NCBI GenBank assembly: GCA_947490035.1
Contig: CANLGS010000006.1
Location: 1 to 21,219 of the forward strand
DNA from: Gemmataceae bacterium
GTDB lineage: Bacteria; Planctomycetota; Planctomycetia; Gemmatales; Gemmataceae
Length of the DNA stretch: 21,219 nt
Reading direction: 5' to 3'
The notes under the pieces are model-generated. The model was not told the origin of the DNA, made no database searches, and worked only from the letters and a program-made list of their open reading frames with translations. The translations under genes and the position numbers were made by a program. Below, one piece after another: positions 8,501 to 15,607 of the stretch. The number at the start of each line of letters is the position of its first letter. Within the stretch, counting starts at the first letter, position 1.

Positions 8501-11500
8501 CGACGAGGCGAGGGCGAAAGACGGCTACCTCGACAGCGTGTATCTCCAGCAACTCGGGAACTCCGATGTGGCTTTCGACGGGGTCGGCTTCGGCCTCGAA
8601 TCGGGTCTGCAAGCGGAGCGCCGCCCGCGAAGCCGCGGCGCGACGCCGTACTTCGCGACCCCGGATTACGCGAGCTTCGAGAAAATGGACACGCGTGGCG
8701 GCCGGTATCAGCCGTCATACCTGCAATGGCTCGGCACGCACTTCCCGCCGCTCGCGGCGCCGGCGCGCGAACCGAAGGAACCGAAGACGACGTGGCCCGC
8801 ACCCGCGCTCGCGCTGTCGCGCGGCCTGCTCCGAACGGACGCGCTCGCGAAGTTGAAAGGCGGGATCGTCATCGACCGGCAGACCGACGGCTTCGACCCG
8901 CGGCGAGCGGAACTGTCTTCGCGCGGCAAGCGGATCGAACTGGTTTCACCGACCGCATGGCTCGGCCGCACCGCGCCCGAAGGCGGGCAGGTGATCGTAG
9001 CGTGGTGCGACGCGAAGGAGTGCGGCGCGTACAGCACCGCGTTTCAACTCGGCCGCGTGCGCGCGTCCAACAAGCACGATCTGGCGCAGCCGCCGCTCGA
9101 CCTGCGCGACGACTCCGTGACGCCGCTGCACCTCACTTACGCGTACATGATTGCCACGGTGGAAGCGGTCGCGAAGGACCGCGAGATGCTGATCCTGAAA
9201 CACAAGGACAGCCCGGAGTACGAGGTGCGCGTGCTGATCGACACCAAGCGCCGCGTCGTCCTCAGCAACGAAAGCCGGCACAAGGGCAAGGTGACGGGCA
9301 CGATCCGCTACGACGACTTCGTGGAGGTCGCGGGTCAGTGGTGGGGGCGGCGCGTCGAGACGCTCGACGCCAAGAACCAGCGCACCGCGTTGATGACGCA
9401 AACGATCACCGAAGTTCCGGCCGCGGACTTCGCGAAGCGGATGGCGCAGGAGCTCGCGGGCAAACCGAAGGTGCAGTTCCTCAAGCAGCCGCTGCCGACG
9501 GTTGCGGAGGCGAAGGCGGCCGTCGTTGCCGGTAAAGCCACGTTCGATGACCGCGTCGTGCTGACGCTCTACTTCGCGTCCACGCAACAGTGGGTACGCG
9601 CGCTCGAACACTTCCAAGAGGCCGAGAAGTTGTCCGGCGACAAACCGGGAACGCTCTGGTTGCGCGACTCCTTCCTGCTCGCGAGCCGCCGGCACGACGA
9701 ACTGCGCAAGCGCATCCTCGGCGAAGCGGGCGCGCTCGCCGCGGCCACCACCGCCGACGCCCGCGCGAACGAGTACTTCCTCGCGGAACACATCGTCAGC
9801 GAAGCGAACCAGGTGTTGCAGACGAACGAGCAACCGGCCGTGTCGGACGCGTTGCAAAAGGTCTACGAGCGCCAGCCGGCACACCTCGAAGCGGCGAAGA
9901 CGTGGCGGAGCCGCCGCGTGTCGCTGTTCGAGCAGGCCGGTCAGTCCGACAAGGCGGCGCAACTCGCGAAGGAACTCGCCACCGACTACCCGCGCGATTA
10001 CTACCTCCAGTACCGCTACGCGCAGGCGCTCGCTAATACTGGCGATTACGTCGCGGCTTACGCGTGGCTCGACCGCGTCCTCGCGGCGAAGTGGGAACCG
10101 AGCCAGGAGGAATCGCTCCGAGGGCAGTACGCCGAGTTCCTCCGACTGCAGGGCCGCTACCGCGAACTCGCGGACTACCTCGCCGCGTGGGTGAAGCGGA
10201 GCCCGGAGTCCGAGTCGCCGTACTCGCAGTACCTCTCCGCGCTCGTCCGCGGCGGGCAGGCGGAGCGCGCCGAAGAACTCGTCGCACAGTGGCTGCGCGA
10301 GGCGCGCGTGGACGGCGAACTCCCCGGTGCGGTCGCGGCGCGGCTGAACGCGGCCGTCGCGTTCGCCACCGGCAACGGCTACAACCTGTACACGAACCGC
10401 GTCGACGAGCGGTGGCACGCGGCGCTGGCCGAGGTCGCGCTGTTCTTCGCCCGCCGCGACGACCGCCCCAACGTCGTCAGCACCGTCCTCCACTCGCGCT
10501 ACTCCAACACCGATTCGGCGCGCACCGTGCGCAAGGCGCTCGCCGCGCCCCTGGCGAAAGAGATCGACACGCTGTCGGTCGCTCAACTCGACTACCTCAT
10601 CAGCCTGGTGTGGTCGGATTCCGGCATGGAGCGCGACGACTGGAAAAAGGTCGCGACGGCGCTGCGCAAGCGGTGGGACGCGGAGAAGAAGCCGGAGGCC
10701 AAGCACCGGCTCGCGCAGCCGCTGGTTCGCGTGCTGTCGTGGCTCGGCCCCGACGATCTCTTGCCCTTCCTCCGCGTGCAGTGGAAGGACGGCCCGGAAC
10801 TCCATCGCGTCCAGTACGCGAACGAACTCTTCAACGCGCTGCTCGCGCAACCGTGGACGCCTTCGATTGAGGACGAGGCGTGGAGCCTGCTCGACAAACT
10901 CGCCGGCCCCGACGAACCGGCGAACGGGTTGTACACCCGCGTCGCGGCGCTGCACCGGCTCACCGACGCGATGCTCGAAGCACGCTACTCGGCCAAGATG
11001 AAGACCGTTGAACACCGGGAGAAACTGCCGCGCACCGACCTCCAGAAGAAGCAGGAGGGGTTCCGCAAGTCGGCGCGCGAATCTTTCGCGGACCGGCTCC
11101 GCGCGGAGGCGCCGAAGCACGCGAAGCCGTTCGCGAACTGGCTCGTCGCGGAGCGCGTGTGGCTCGACGTGCTGCTCGAACGCGACCTCAAGGCGGTCGC
11201 GGAGGAGTGCTGGACGCTGCTCGCGAACGCGCCGAAGAAGATCGACCCGGAAGACGACAACGCGGCCGTCGAGCTGCGCTTCGATGAGGCGCTCCGCGCC
11301 CGCGTTCTGGTCACGCTGGTGAAGCTCGCGGCCCGCAAGGGCGCCGACCCGGCGCTCATCGAACGGCTGGTGAAGTACGTCGATCAGCAGCTAAAGGACA
11401 AGCCGGACGACACCCGCTGGCGGGCCGAAAAGTACCGGCTGCTGATCGCGCTCGACCGCGCGAAGGAACTCGAAGCCGAACTCACGCGCTGGGTGTCTGT

Positions 11501-14444
11501 CCCCGACCCCGACAACCGCTGGCGGCTCGCGCTCGGCTACCTGTTGGCCGAACAGGGGAAGGTGCCGGAGGCGATCAAGCAGTTCGAGGCGCTCGAAGCG
11601 GCCGACGAACTCAGCCCCGCCGCGTACCGGTCGCTGGCCGACTGGTATCTGGTCGGGAACCGCCGCGCGGAACACGAGAAGGCGCGCGCCGCGGTCTACA
11701 AGACGACCGACGAGTACCACCTGAGCAACCGCATCAACGGCTACCTGTCGCCGTGGCGCGCCACCACCGGCCACCTGCCGACGAAACTCGACGCGGAGGT
11801 GCTGACCCTCTTCCGCGTGCTGTTCGAGAAGTCCGCCACCCCGCAGAACTACCTCTGGCAACTCCAACAGTTCTACCAGGCGTCGCACGACTTCACGCTG
11901 CTGTCGATGCTGCCCGACGGCGTCATCGGGCACACCGCCGGGAAGGTGTACCCGTTCCTCCAGGGGATGCGGACCGTTCTCGGCGAGGTGCGCGACGAGG
12001 CCACCGCGGACGAACTCGTGAAGCGCATCGCGGAAGTTCGGCCCACGGCCAAGACCGCCGTCGATCACCGCGCGCTGGACCTGCTGGAGTTGATGGTCGA
12101 GCGCCGCGCCACCGAGGTGCAGAACCAGCCCGGCCCGCACGCGGACAACGCGCTCGCGGCACTCGAACGCGCGTTCAAGCGCGAATGGTCGGAGGGCGAA
12201 CCGCGGCTCATGGCGGACTTCCTCGCGGCGCTCGGCAACGTCCCGCAAGCGGCCATCGCGAAGGAGCAACTGCGCCAACTCGAAGCGCTCCACAAGGGCG
12301 CCGCGGCCGGTTCGTTCGACCGGTTGCACATCGCCCACAAACACGCCGAGACGCTCGACGCGTACTCGCGCCGTCCCGAGGCGACGGACCTTCTGCAAGC
12401 CGCGCTGAAGGAGTTCGAGGAGGCGAACAAGGGCGTGCTGCCCACCTCCGCGAACAACGCGCTGACCGCGCTGGTTTCGCTCACGGAAGCCGCCGGGCAC
12501 TACGACCGCGGCGAGAAGATACTGCTCGCGCAGCTCGCGCACCCGGTCCACGCGGGACAGAAGTTGTGGCTCGTCACGCGTCTGAACGAACTGTATCTGA
12601 GCGCGCTTCGCGGCGACCGCGAGCTGTCGCTCGGCAAGGGCGCGGCGCTGTACAAGGCGCTGGAGCGGAAGCTGTTCGCCGACCTGACCGGGACCGACCA
12701 GAACCACCGCTACCAGTGGCTCCGCCAGATCACCCGCATGTACAGCACGGCGCACGAACTTACGTTCGCCGGCGTCGGCGACGACCTCAAGGCGTTCGCG
12801 TTCAAGCGGCTGCCGACCGTCCTGAAGGAGCAGACCAGCAACTACGAAGTGATCGTCCGCGACGCGGCCAACGCGCTCCGCGACCTGATCGGTCCGCGCG
12901 ACGCGATCGCGTTCTTGCTGGACCGCATCGACGACGAACCCGACTGGCTGCGCTACACCAATCAGGACGCGTGGGCCCAGAACAACTACCGGCTCGGCGA
13001 GTGGCGCACGGAGGTGAAGGAACTGGGCGACCTCGAACCGCGCCTGCTGAAGCTCGTGCTGACCGAACTGCGGCGCGACCTGCGTTCGCGCGAGTCGCGA
13101 TCCCGCGCGATCTACGACCGCCACCACAGTTACTACTGGGCCGCGAAGGAGGCCGACTTCGCGAAGGCCGCGGAGGAGGTGCTCGCGGAGCGCAAGACAT
13201 CGAGCGCGTCGGTCGAGTACATCGCCGGCTACCTCTTCAACGGTCTGCCGCGCCAGAAGCGCGCGATCGAAATCCTCTTCGCTGCGCACGAGCAGAAGGT
13301 GCTCGCGGAGTCCGGCCGCTGGCAACTCGCCGATTACTTGCACCAGGAGCAGCGGTTCGCGGAGTCCATCCCGCTGTTGCTGCCGCTGGTCGAGACGCGC
13401 CCGGAGAACCTCGGCTACCGCACCAAACTGATGCACGCGTACTTCCGCACCGGCAAGGCGGCCGAACTCATGGCGCTGCTCGAGCAGACGGACAAGTTCT
13501 TCCACGAGAAGGACCGGTGGAACGAGGGCACGCTCGCGTCGCTGGCCTACAGTTGCCTGGAGAACAAGCGATTCACGCAGTCGGTCGCGTACTACGAGGA
13601 ACTCATCCCGCTGCACCAACGCTCGCACGCGCGGCGCGGCATCGGCAACGGCACGCTGTCGAACTACTACGCGCACGCGGCCAGCGCCTACTCCGGGTTG
13701 GGCAACACGAAGAAGGCCGTCGAGATGGCGAGCGGTGCCGTGGTGAGCTGGGGACCGCGGCACGAACAGCGCACGCGCACCCTGGAAGCGCTCGTGCAGG
13801 TTCTCGTCGCTGCCCCGGACCTCGCCGAGTACGTCGTCTGGCTGGACAAGGAGCCGTTGCAAAGCGCCGTGGTCCGCAAGGCGGTCGGCAAGGCGTACAT
13901 CCAGAAGGGCGATCACGCGCGGGCGATTCCGCAGTTGCACCTCGCGTCCGAGTTGCAGCCCGACGACGCCGAGATTTACGAGGCGCTGCTCGTCTGCTTC
14001 GACAAGGTCGGCGACAAGCAAGGCGCGGTCGAACAACTGCTGCGCGCGGTCGAACTGTCGCGCCGCGACATCAAGTTGTACGAGCAACTCGGCAAGCGCT
14101 GTACGGAGTTGAAGCAACCGGTCGAAGCGGAGCGCGCGTACACGTCGGTGGTGGAGATGCTGCCCAACGAGTCGGAGGGTCACGCGCTGCTGGCGGAAGT
14201 GCGCGAGAAGCAGAACCGCTGGCCGGAGGCGATCGCGCACTGGGAGCGAGTGGCGGAGGTTCGCGCGCTGGAGCCGACCGGGTTGCTGAAGTTGGCCGCG
14301 GCGCAGATCGAACTGAAGTCGTGGGACGCGGCCGCGAAGACCGTGCGCAAGCTGCGGACCCAGAGCTGGCCGCCGCGCTTCAACGAAGTGGAGAAGCAGA
14401 CGCGCGAGCTTGAGACGAAGCTGGAGGCGCGGCCGAAGAAGTGA
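5544..14444 (+). CDS. Giant membrane protein with FecR-like, VIT, VWA and TPR regions
   Basis: 2966 residues. ATG 5544 is chosen because GGAG (5532-5535) lies 8 bases upstream; an in-frame GTG at 5538 is less well placed. Order: a short cytoplasmic segment (DEQLAALMATTDKD...); a repeat-encoded linker (~45-65); one transmembrane helix (~84-103); a FecR-like domain (~130-255, LVLKLGDWLRTDSRGANAVA, VGPHSTVEL, LLAGEIEI); a VIT domain (~266-400, RTTIEESFVNRT, GVFHFPLPQDASISGF, EKQRAREIYE); and a VWA domain (~520-690) with an intact metal site, D527-x-S529-x-S531, T597 and D621. Next come a Gly-rich linker, a stretch at ~1212-1296 recalling LolA-like beta sheets, and repeated TPR/alpha-solenoid helices from ~1340 to the end (clearest at 2783-2930). 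The N-terminus lacks the H-x3-C-x2-C zinc motif of ZAS anti-sigma factors. Topology implies that most of the chain is outside the cytoplasm. Inferred role: surface sensing or scaffolding linked to the coupled sigma factor. Confidence 0.88.
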   Translation: MTEPEPHPTDEQLAALMATTDKDAPPTDAAFLDRLREQSLAVFSGGTGLQTGEAATEHRSGDRCHENKPLPNRKPTMLPFSLRWIAATAAALMLIGFGVAYWTGAFKQPIPVPVPQLGEPFVFQDGLTDDGRIGKVTDAQGVVAVKPVLHERWSPVQPRLVLKLGDWLRTDSRGANAVALKLVKSAAVIVGPHSTVELIKADELRLLAGEIEITATDAAPVELHGPDKQKLTIKGKQHFKVEKEKLVRVEKEPPWLAGFKGTTANESIGSLVHTVDGRDVPLTVGYHHVTVDIRDQIARTTIEESFVNRTAGVLEGVFHFPLPQDASISGFGMWIGDELVEADVVEKQRAREIYETILRERRDPGLLEWAGGNIFKARVFPILARSEKRIKITYTQVLPLRGNRYSYSYALQSELLKQHPLRDLKIDVKVHSATALKSISSPTHAARVAKTEHAGQVEFSAQEYTPTRDFEAVIEVEGTRPDVVVIPHRRGDDGYFLVQLTPPGGAGDWERPLVPNGDPLNLLLLADTSASMDKTQRATRDAVLNALLGALTPKDTINVAACDVNCDWVFEKPVSATPANVAAVQEFLAKRSSLGWTDLDKAFASAMKTSEAGTHVVYLGDGISTTGSADPVAFARRLAKLYEGKSGTFHAVAVGSSYEPAALKAIASLGNGSLRRVASDKGPQGAAFDLLTEIATPALRNLKVEFTGLRTARVYPDTLPNVPAGTQQILLGRYLPEGKDQSGEIVVTGMLGNKAVRYTSKVKLKDAEQGNSFVPRLWARMQLDALLEQGTSATVQQDVIALSEEFNIITPYTSLLVLETDADRARFGVKRRFQMRDGEKYFREGQENAVFALRQKQMKLAGDYRTALRRSVLAQLNGLGRNAFRGEVREWLRSDAAGRSFTVHDEHFLYLEALGDHDGGEMLSRGFGGGAFAGRGLLDDFGINGGPQSLAVEFNRKKLQDEFLGDPRGEVQLYDRQGGWAEDAPPDEARAKDGYLDSVYLQQLGNSDVAFDGVGFGLESGLQAERRPRSRGATPYFATPDYASFEKMDTRGGRYQPSYLQWLGTHFPPLAAPAREPKEPKTTWPAPALALSRGLLRTDALAKLKGGIVIDRQTDGFDPRRAELSSRGKRIELVSPTAWLGRTAPEGGQVIVAWCDAKECGAYSTAFQLGRVRASNKHDLAQPPLDLRDDSVTPLHLTYAYMIATVEAVAKDREMLILKHKDSPEYEVRVLIDTKRRVVLSNESRHKGKVTGTIRYDDFVEVAGQWWGRRVETLDAKNQRTALMTQTITEVPAADFAKRMAQELAGKPKVQFLKQPLPTVAEAKAAVVAGKATFDDRVVLTLYFASTQQWVRALEHFQEAEKLSGDKPGTLWLRDSFLLASRRHDELRKRILGEAGALAAATTADARANEYFLAEHIVSEANQVLQTNEQPAVSDALQKVYERQPAHLEAAKTWRSRRVSLFEQAGQSDKAAQLAKELATDYPRDYYLQYRYAQALANTGDYVAAYAWLDRVLAAKWEPSQEESLRGQYAEFLRLQGRYRELADYLAAWVKRSPESESPYSQYLSALVRGGQAERAEELVAQWLREARVDGELPGAVAARLNAAVAFATGNGYNLYTNRVDERWHAALAEVALFFARRDDRPNVVSTVLHSRYSNTDSARTVRKALAAPLAKEIDTLSVAQLDYLISLVWSDSGMERDDWKKVATALRKRWDAEKKPEAKHRLAQPLVRVLSWLGPDDLLPFLRVQWKDGPELHRVQYANELFNALLAQPWTPSIEDEAWSLLDKLAGPDEPANGLYTRVAALHRLTDAMLEARYSAKMKTVEHREKLPRTDLQKKQEGFRKSARESFADRLRAEAPKHAKPFANWLVAERVWLDVLLERDLKAVAEECWTLLANAPKKIDPEDDNAAVELRFDEALRARVLVTLVKLAARKGADPALIERLVKYVDQQLKDKPDDTRWRAEKYRLLIALDRAKELEAELTRWVSVPDPDNRWRLALGYLLAEQGKVPEAIKQFEALEAADELSPAAYRSLADWYLVGNRRAEHEKARAAVYKTTDEYHLSNRINGYLSPWRATTGHLPTKLDAEVLTLFRVLFEKSATPQNYLWQLQQFYQASHDFTLLSMLPDGVIGHTAGKVYPFLQGMRTVLGEVRDEATADELVKRIAEVRPTAKTAVDHRALDLLELMVERRATEVQNQPGPHADNALAALERAFKREWSEGEPRLMADFLAALGNVPQAAIAKEQLRQLEALHKGAAAGSFDRLHIAHKHAETLDAYSRRPEATDLLQAALKEFEEANKGVLPTSANNALTALVSLTEAAGHYDRGEKILLAQLAHPVHAGQKLWLVTRLNELYLSALRGDRELSLGKGAALYKALERKLFADLTGTDQNHRYQWLRQITRMYSTAHELTFAGVGDDLKAFAFKRLPTVLKEQTSNYEVIVRDAANALRDLIGPRDAIAFLLDRIDDEPDWLRYTNQDAWAQNNYRLGEWRTEVKELGDLEPRLLKLVLTELRRDLRSRESRSRAIYDRHHSYYWAAKEADFAKAAEEVLAERKTSSASVEYIAGYLFNGLPRQKRAIEILFAAHEQKVLAESGRWQLADYLHQEQRFAESIPLLLPLVETRPENLGYRTKLMHAYFRTGKAAELMALLEQTDKFFHEKDRWNEGTLASLAYSCLENKRFTQSVAYYEELIPLHQRSHARRGIGNGTLSNYYAHAASAYSGLGNTKKAVEMASGAVVSWGPRHEQRTRTLEALVQVLVAAPDLAEYVVWLDKEPLQSAVVRKAVGKAYIQKGDHARAIPQLHLASELQPDDAEIYEALLVCFDKVGDKQGAVEQLLRAVELSRRDIKLYEQLGKRCTELKQPVEAERAYTSVVEMLPNESEGHALLAEVREKQNRWPEAIAHWERVAEVRALEPTGLLKLAAAQIELKSWDAAAKTVRKLRTQSWPPRFNEVEKQTRELETKLEARPKK
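5677..5738. repeat. Nested palindromic repeat inside the giant gene
   Basis: A perfect 24-base inverted repeat: left arm 5677-5700, right arm 5715-5738, loop of 14 bases. Each arm is GTGGCA, a 16-base core that is itself palindromic (CCGGTCTCCAGACCGG), then TG. It keeps the reading frame and codes for about 20 residues (GGTGLQTGEAATEHRSGDRC region) between the cytoplasmic segment and the membrane helix. An element with the same ends and length but another core is at 18280-18348. Confidence 0.85.
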
Positions 14445-14478
14445 CCTTGTGGGTCGCACCCGATGTCGGCGGGACACC

Positions 14479-14506
14479 GGTTCGCGCGGCGCGTGCCGCG
14501 CGAACC
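14479..14506 (+). terminator. Strong hairpin after the giant gene
   Basis: GGTTCGCGCGGC (14479-14490) and GCCGCGCGAACC (14495-14506) form a perfect 12-bp stem with loop GCGT, 34 bases after the stop at 14444. There is no T-tract, so it may act as a terminator, as an mRNA 3' stabiliser, or be another dispersed repeat. The rest of the interval up to 14620 shows no convincing gene. Confidence 0.5.
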
Positions 14507-14620
14507 CGGCGCGTTTCCCCGGTCTGGAGTGGACCGCCCGCCCTTCCCCGTGTATGACCGAAGTACGGCGGGCGCGAACTCCGCCCCGCGGTTCCGACCA
14601 ACCCAACCGAGGTACTCGTC

Positions 14621-14725
14621 ATGGCGAAGGGCAACAACTCGCAGGGCAAGGAGAAGAAGAAACCCAAGAAGGACGCGAAGGCGCCGCCGGTGAAAGCCGC
14701 CCCGCCCCCGAAGAAGAAGCCGTGA
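14621..14725 (+). CDS. Very small Lys/Pro-rich basic protein
   Basis: 34 residues with many lysines, alanines and prolines and almost no hydrophobic residues (starts MAKGNNSQGKEKKKPKK, ends PPPKKKP). GAGG at 14609-14612 is 8 bases before the ATG, and a strong hairpin follows 19 bases after the TGA, so it is framed like a real gene. The composition recalls histone-H1-like basic tails or an unstructured nucleic-acid-binding peptide, but no family can be named. It resembles the start of the protein at 15187-15555 in composition. Confidence 0.5.
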   Translation: MAKGNNSQGKEKKKPKKDAKAPPVKAAPPPKKKP

Positions 14726-14744
14726 CGGCGACCCCGAACGGACA

Positions 14745-14782
14745 CGAAACCCCGGCGGACCATGAGGTTCGCCGGGGTTTCG
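14745..14782 (+). terminator. 17-bp stem terminator-like hairpin
   Basis: CGAAACCCCGGCGGACC (14745-14761) pairs with GGTTCGCCGGGGTTTCG (14766-14782) over 17 positions with a single G-T wobble and the 4-base loop ATGA. The right arm carries TTT near its end but no longer T-run. It sits between the 34-residue gene and the gene at 14854 and is the best terminator candidate in the window. Confidence 0.65.
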
Positions 14783-14806
14783 GCCGTGCGTGCGCCGTCC
14801 GCGGTC

Positions 14807-14812
14807 TACAAT
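14807..14812 (+). promoter_or_regulatory. Possible -10 box upstream of the 97-residue gene
   Basis: TACAAT (14807-14812) is one base from consensus and lies between the strong hairpin and the ATG at 14854. No good -35 box is seen at the expected distance. Transcription would start near 14819. Confidence 0.3.
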
Positions 14813-14853
14813 GATATCGCCCGGTCCGCACCGCACCCGAACAAGAGGCCGCG

Positions 14854-15147
14854 ATGTCCAAGTCACAGAAGCCCGCCAAGCCGCCCGAAGAAGACCCGGA
14901 GGGCGCGAAGGCGCAGCCCACCGGCCAGCGCGAAGCGGTCATCCGGGCCGGCGTCCTCGCGGCGCTCGGCAGCCCGAGCCGCCTGCTTCGCGTGGCCGTC
15001 CTGCCGCTGTGGGGCAACAACTTCCGCGTCAACGTGCTGATCGGCGAGGACGCGACCGCCGTGCTGATCCCCAACAGCTACTTCGTGACGGCCGACGACC
15101 GCGGGAACATCCTCGGCGCCACGCCGCCCATCCAGAAGCAGTACTGA
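14854..15147 (+). CDS. Small conserved-looking hypothetical protein
   Basis: 97 residues. AAGAGG (14843-14848) is 5 bases before the ATG. Residues 1-25 are polar and probably disordered (KPAKPPEEDPEG). Residues 26-97 look folded: a helix (REAVIRAGVLAALG), then three beta-like stretches (LLRVAVLPLWGNNFRVNVLI, ATAVLIPNSYFVTAD, NILGATPPI). I recognise no named domain. The alternating hydrophobic pattern and the conserved-looking ending suggest a small beta sheet. It is followed 39 bases later by another small gene and may share a transcript with 15187-17230. There is no signal peptide, so it is probably cytoplasmic. Confidence 0.7.
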   Translation: MSKSQKPAKPPEEDPEGAKAQPTGQREAVIRAGVLAALGSPSRLLRVAVLPLWGNNFRVNVLIGEDATAVLIPNSYFVTADDRGNILGATPPIQKQY

Positions 15148-15186
15148 ACCGCACACGATTCACTCACACTCCGGGAGTCACATTCG

Positions 15187-15555
15187 ATGGGGAAGAAGCA
15201 GAAGAAGGAAGCTATCAAGCCCGAGGAGCCGAAGCCGGCGGAAATGAAGAAAGAGGCGGTGAAACCGGCGGAGCAGAAGGGCACCCCGACGAAGGGCAAG
15301 GAAACCGTCGCGAAGCCGATGGCGAAGACGGCCCCGGTGGTTCCGGAGCCCGTCGCTCCACCCCCACCGCCGCCCGTTATGATTGAGAAGCCGAAGCGGA
15401 AGCGGTTCGTGCGCGAGAAGAAGGAGAAGGTCGCGCCGCCCGTGCCCGCGAACCTGCCGGAGCGCAGCACGAAGGCGACCGCCAAGCTGATGACGAAGGG
15501 TCTGGCACTGCCGCCGAAGGAAGACCAGGCGACCGGGCAGAAGCCGCGGGCGTAG
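15187..15555 (+). CDS. Lys/Pro-rich, probably disordered protein
   Basis: 122 residues starting at ATG 15187, with GGGAG (15173-15177) 9 bases upstream. Composition is dominated by K, P, A and E throughout (KKQKKEAIKPEEPKPAEMKK, a run of six prolines near residue 60, then KPKRKRFVREKKEKV). No hydrophobic core, membrane segment or signal peptide is visible, so it is likely unstructured and positively charged. Possible roles such as nucleic-acid or polyanion binding are guesses from charge alone. It lies 52 bases before the M28 peptidase gene on the same strand. Low-complexity coding regions can be false, but the ribosome site and the open frame over the full interval support it. Confidence 0.6.
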   Translation: MGKKQKKEAIKPEEPKPAEMKKEAVKPAEQKGTPTKGKETVAKPMAKTAPVVPEPVAPPPPPPVMIEKPKRKRFVREKKEKVAPPVPANLPERSTKATAKLMTKGLALPPKEDQATGQKPRA

Positions 15556-15607
15556 CCGAACCGACGCCCACGGGCACACAACTGCGTAACGCGATAAGGG
15601 CACTCCC

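Noticed and set aside
8946..11120. Long minus-strand open frame (724 codons)
   Set aside because: It is also antisense to the giant gene, with the same shadow composition and no recognisable motif.
14516..14536. Sequence resembling one half of the CCGGTCTGGAGACCGG core
   Set aside because: Only CCGGTCTGGAG matches. There is no second arm and no GTGGCA end, so it may be a decayed copy but cannot be supported.
11391..14606. Long open frame (1071 codons) on the minus strand opposite the giant gene
   Set aside because: It is rich in R, V, L and H, as expected from the complement of GC-rich TPR coding sequence. It shows no domain, and the plus strand holds a clear protein.
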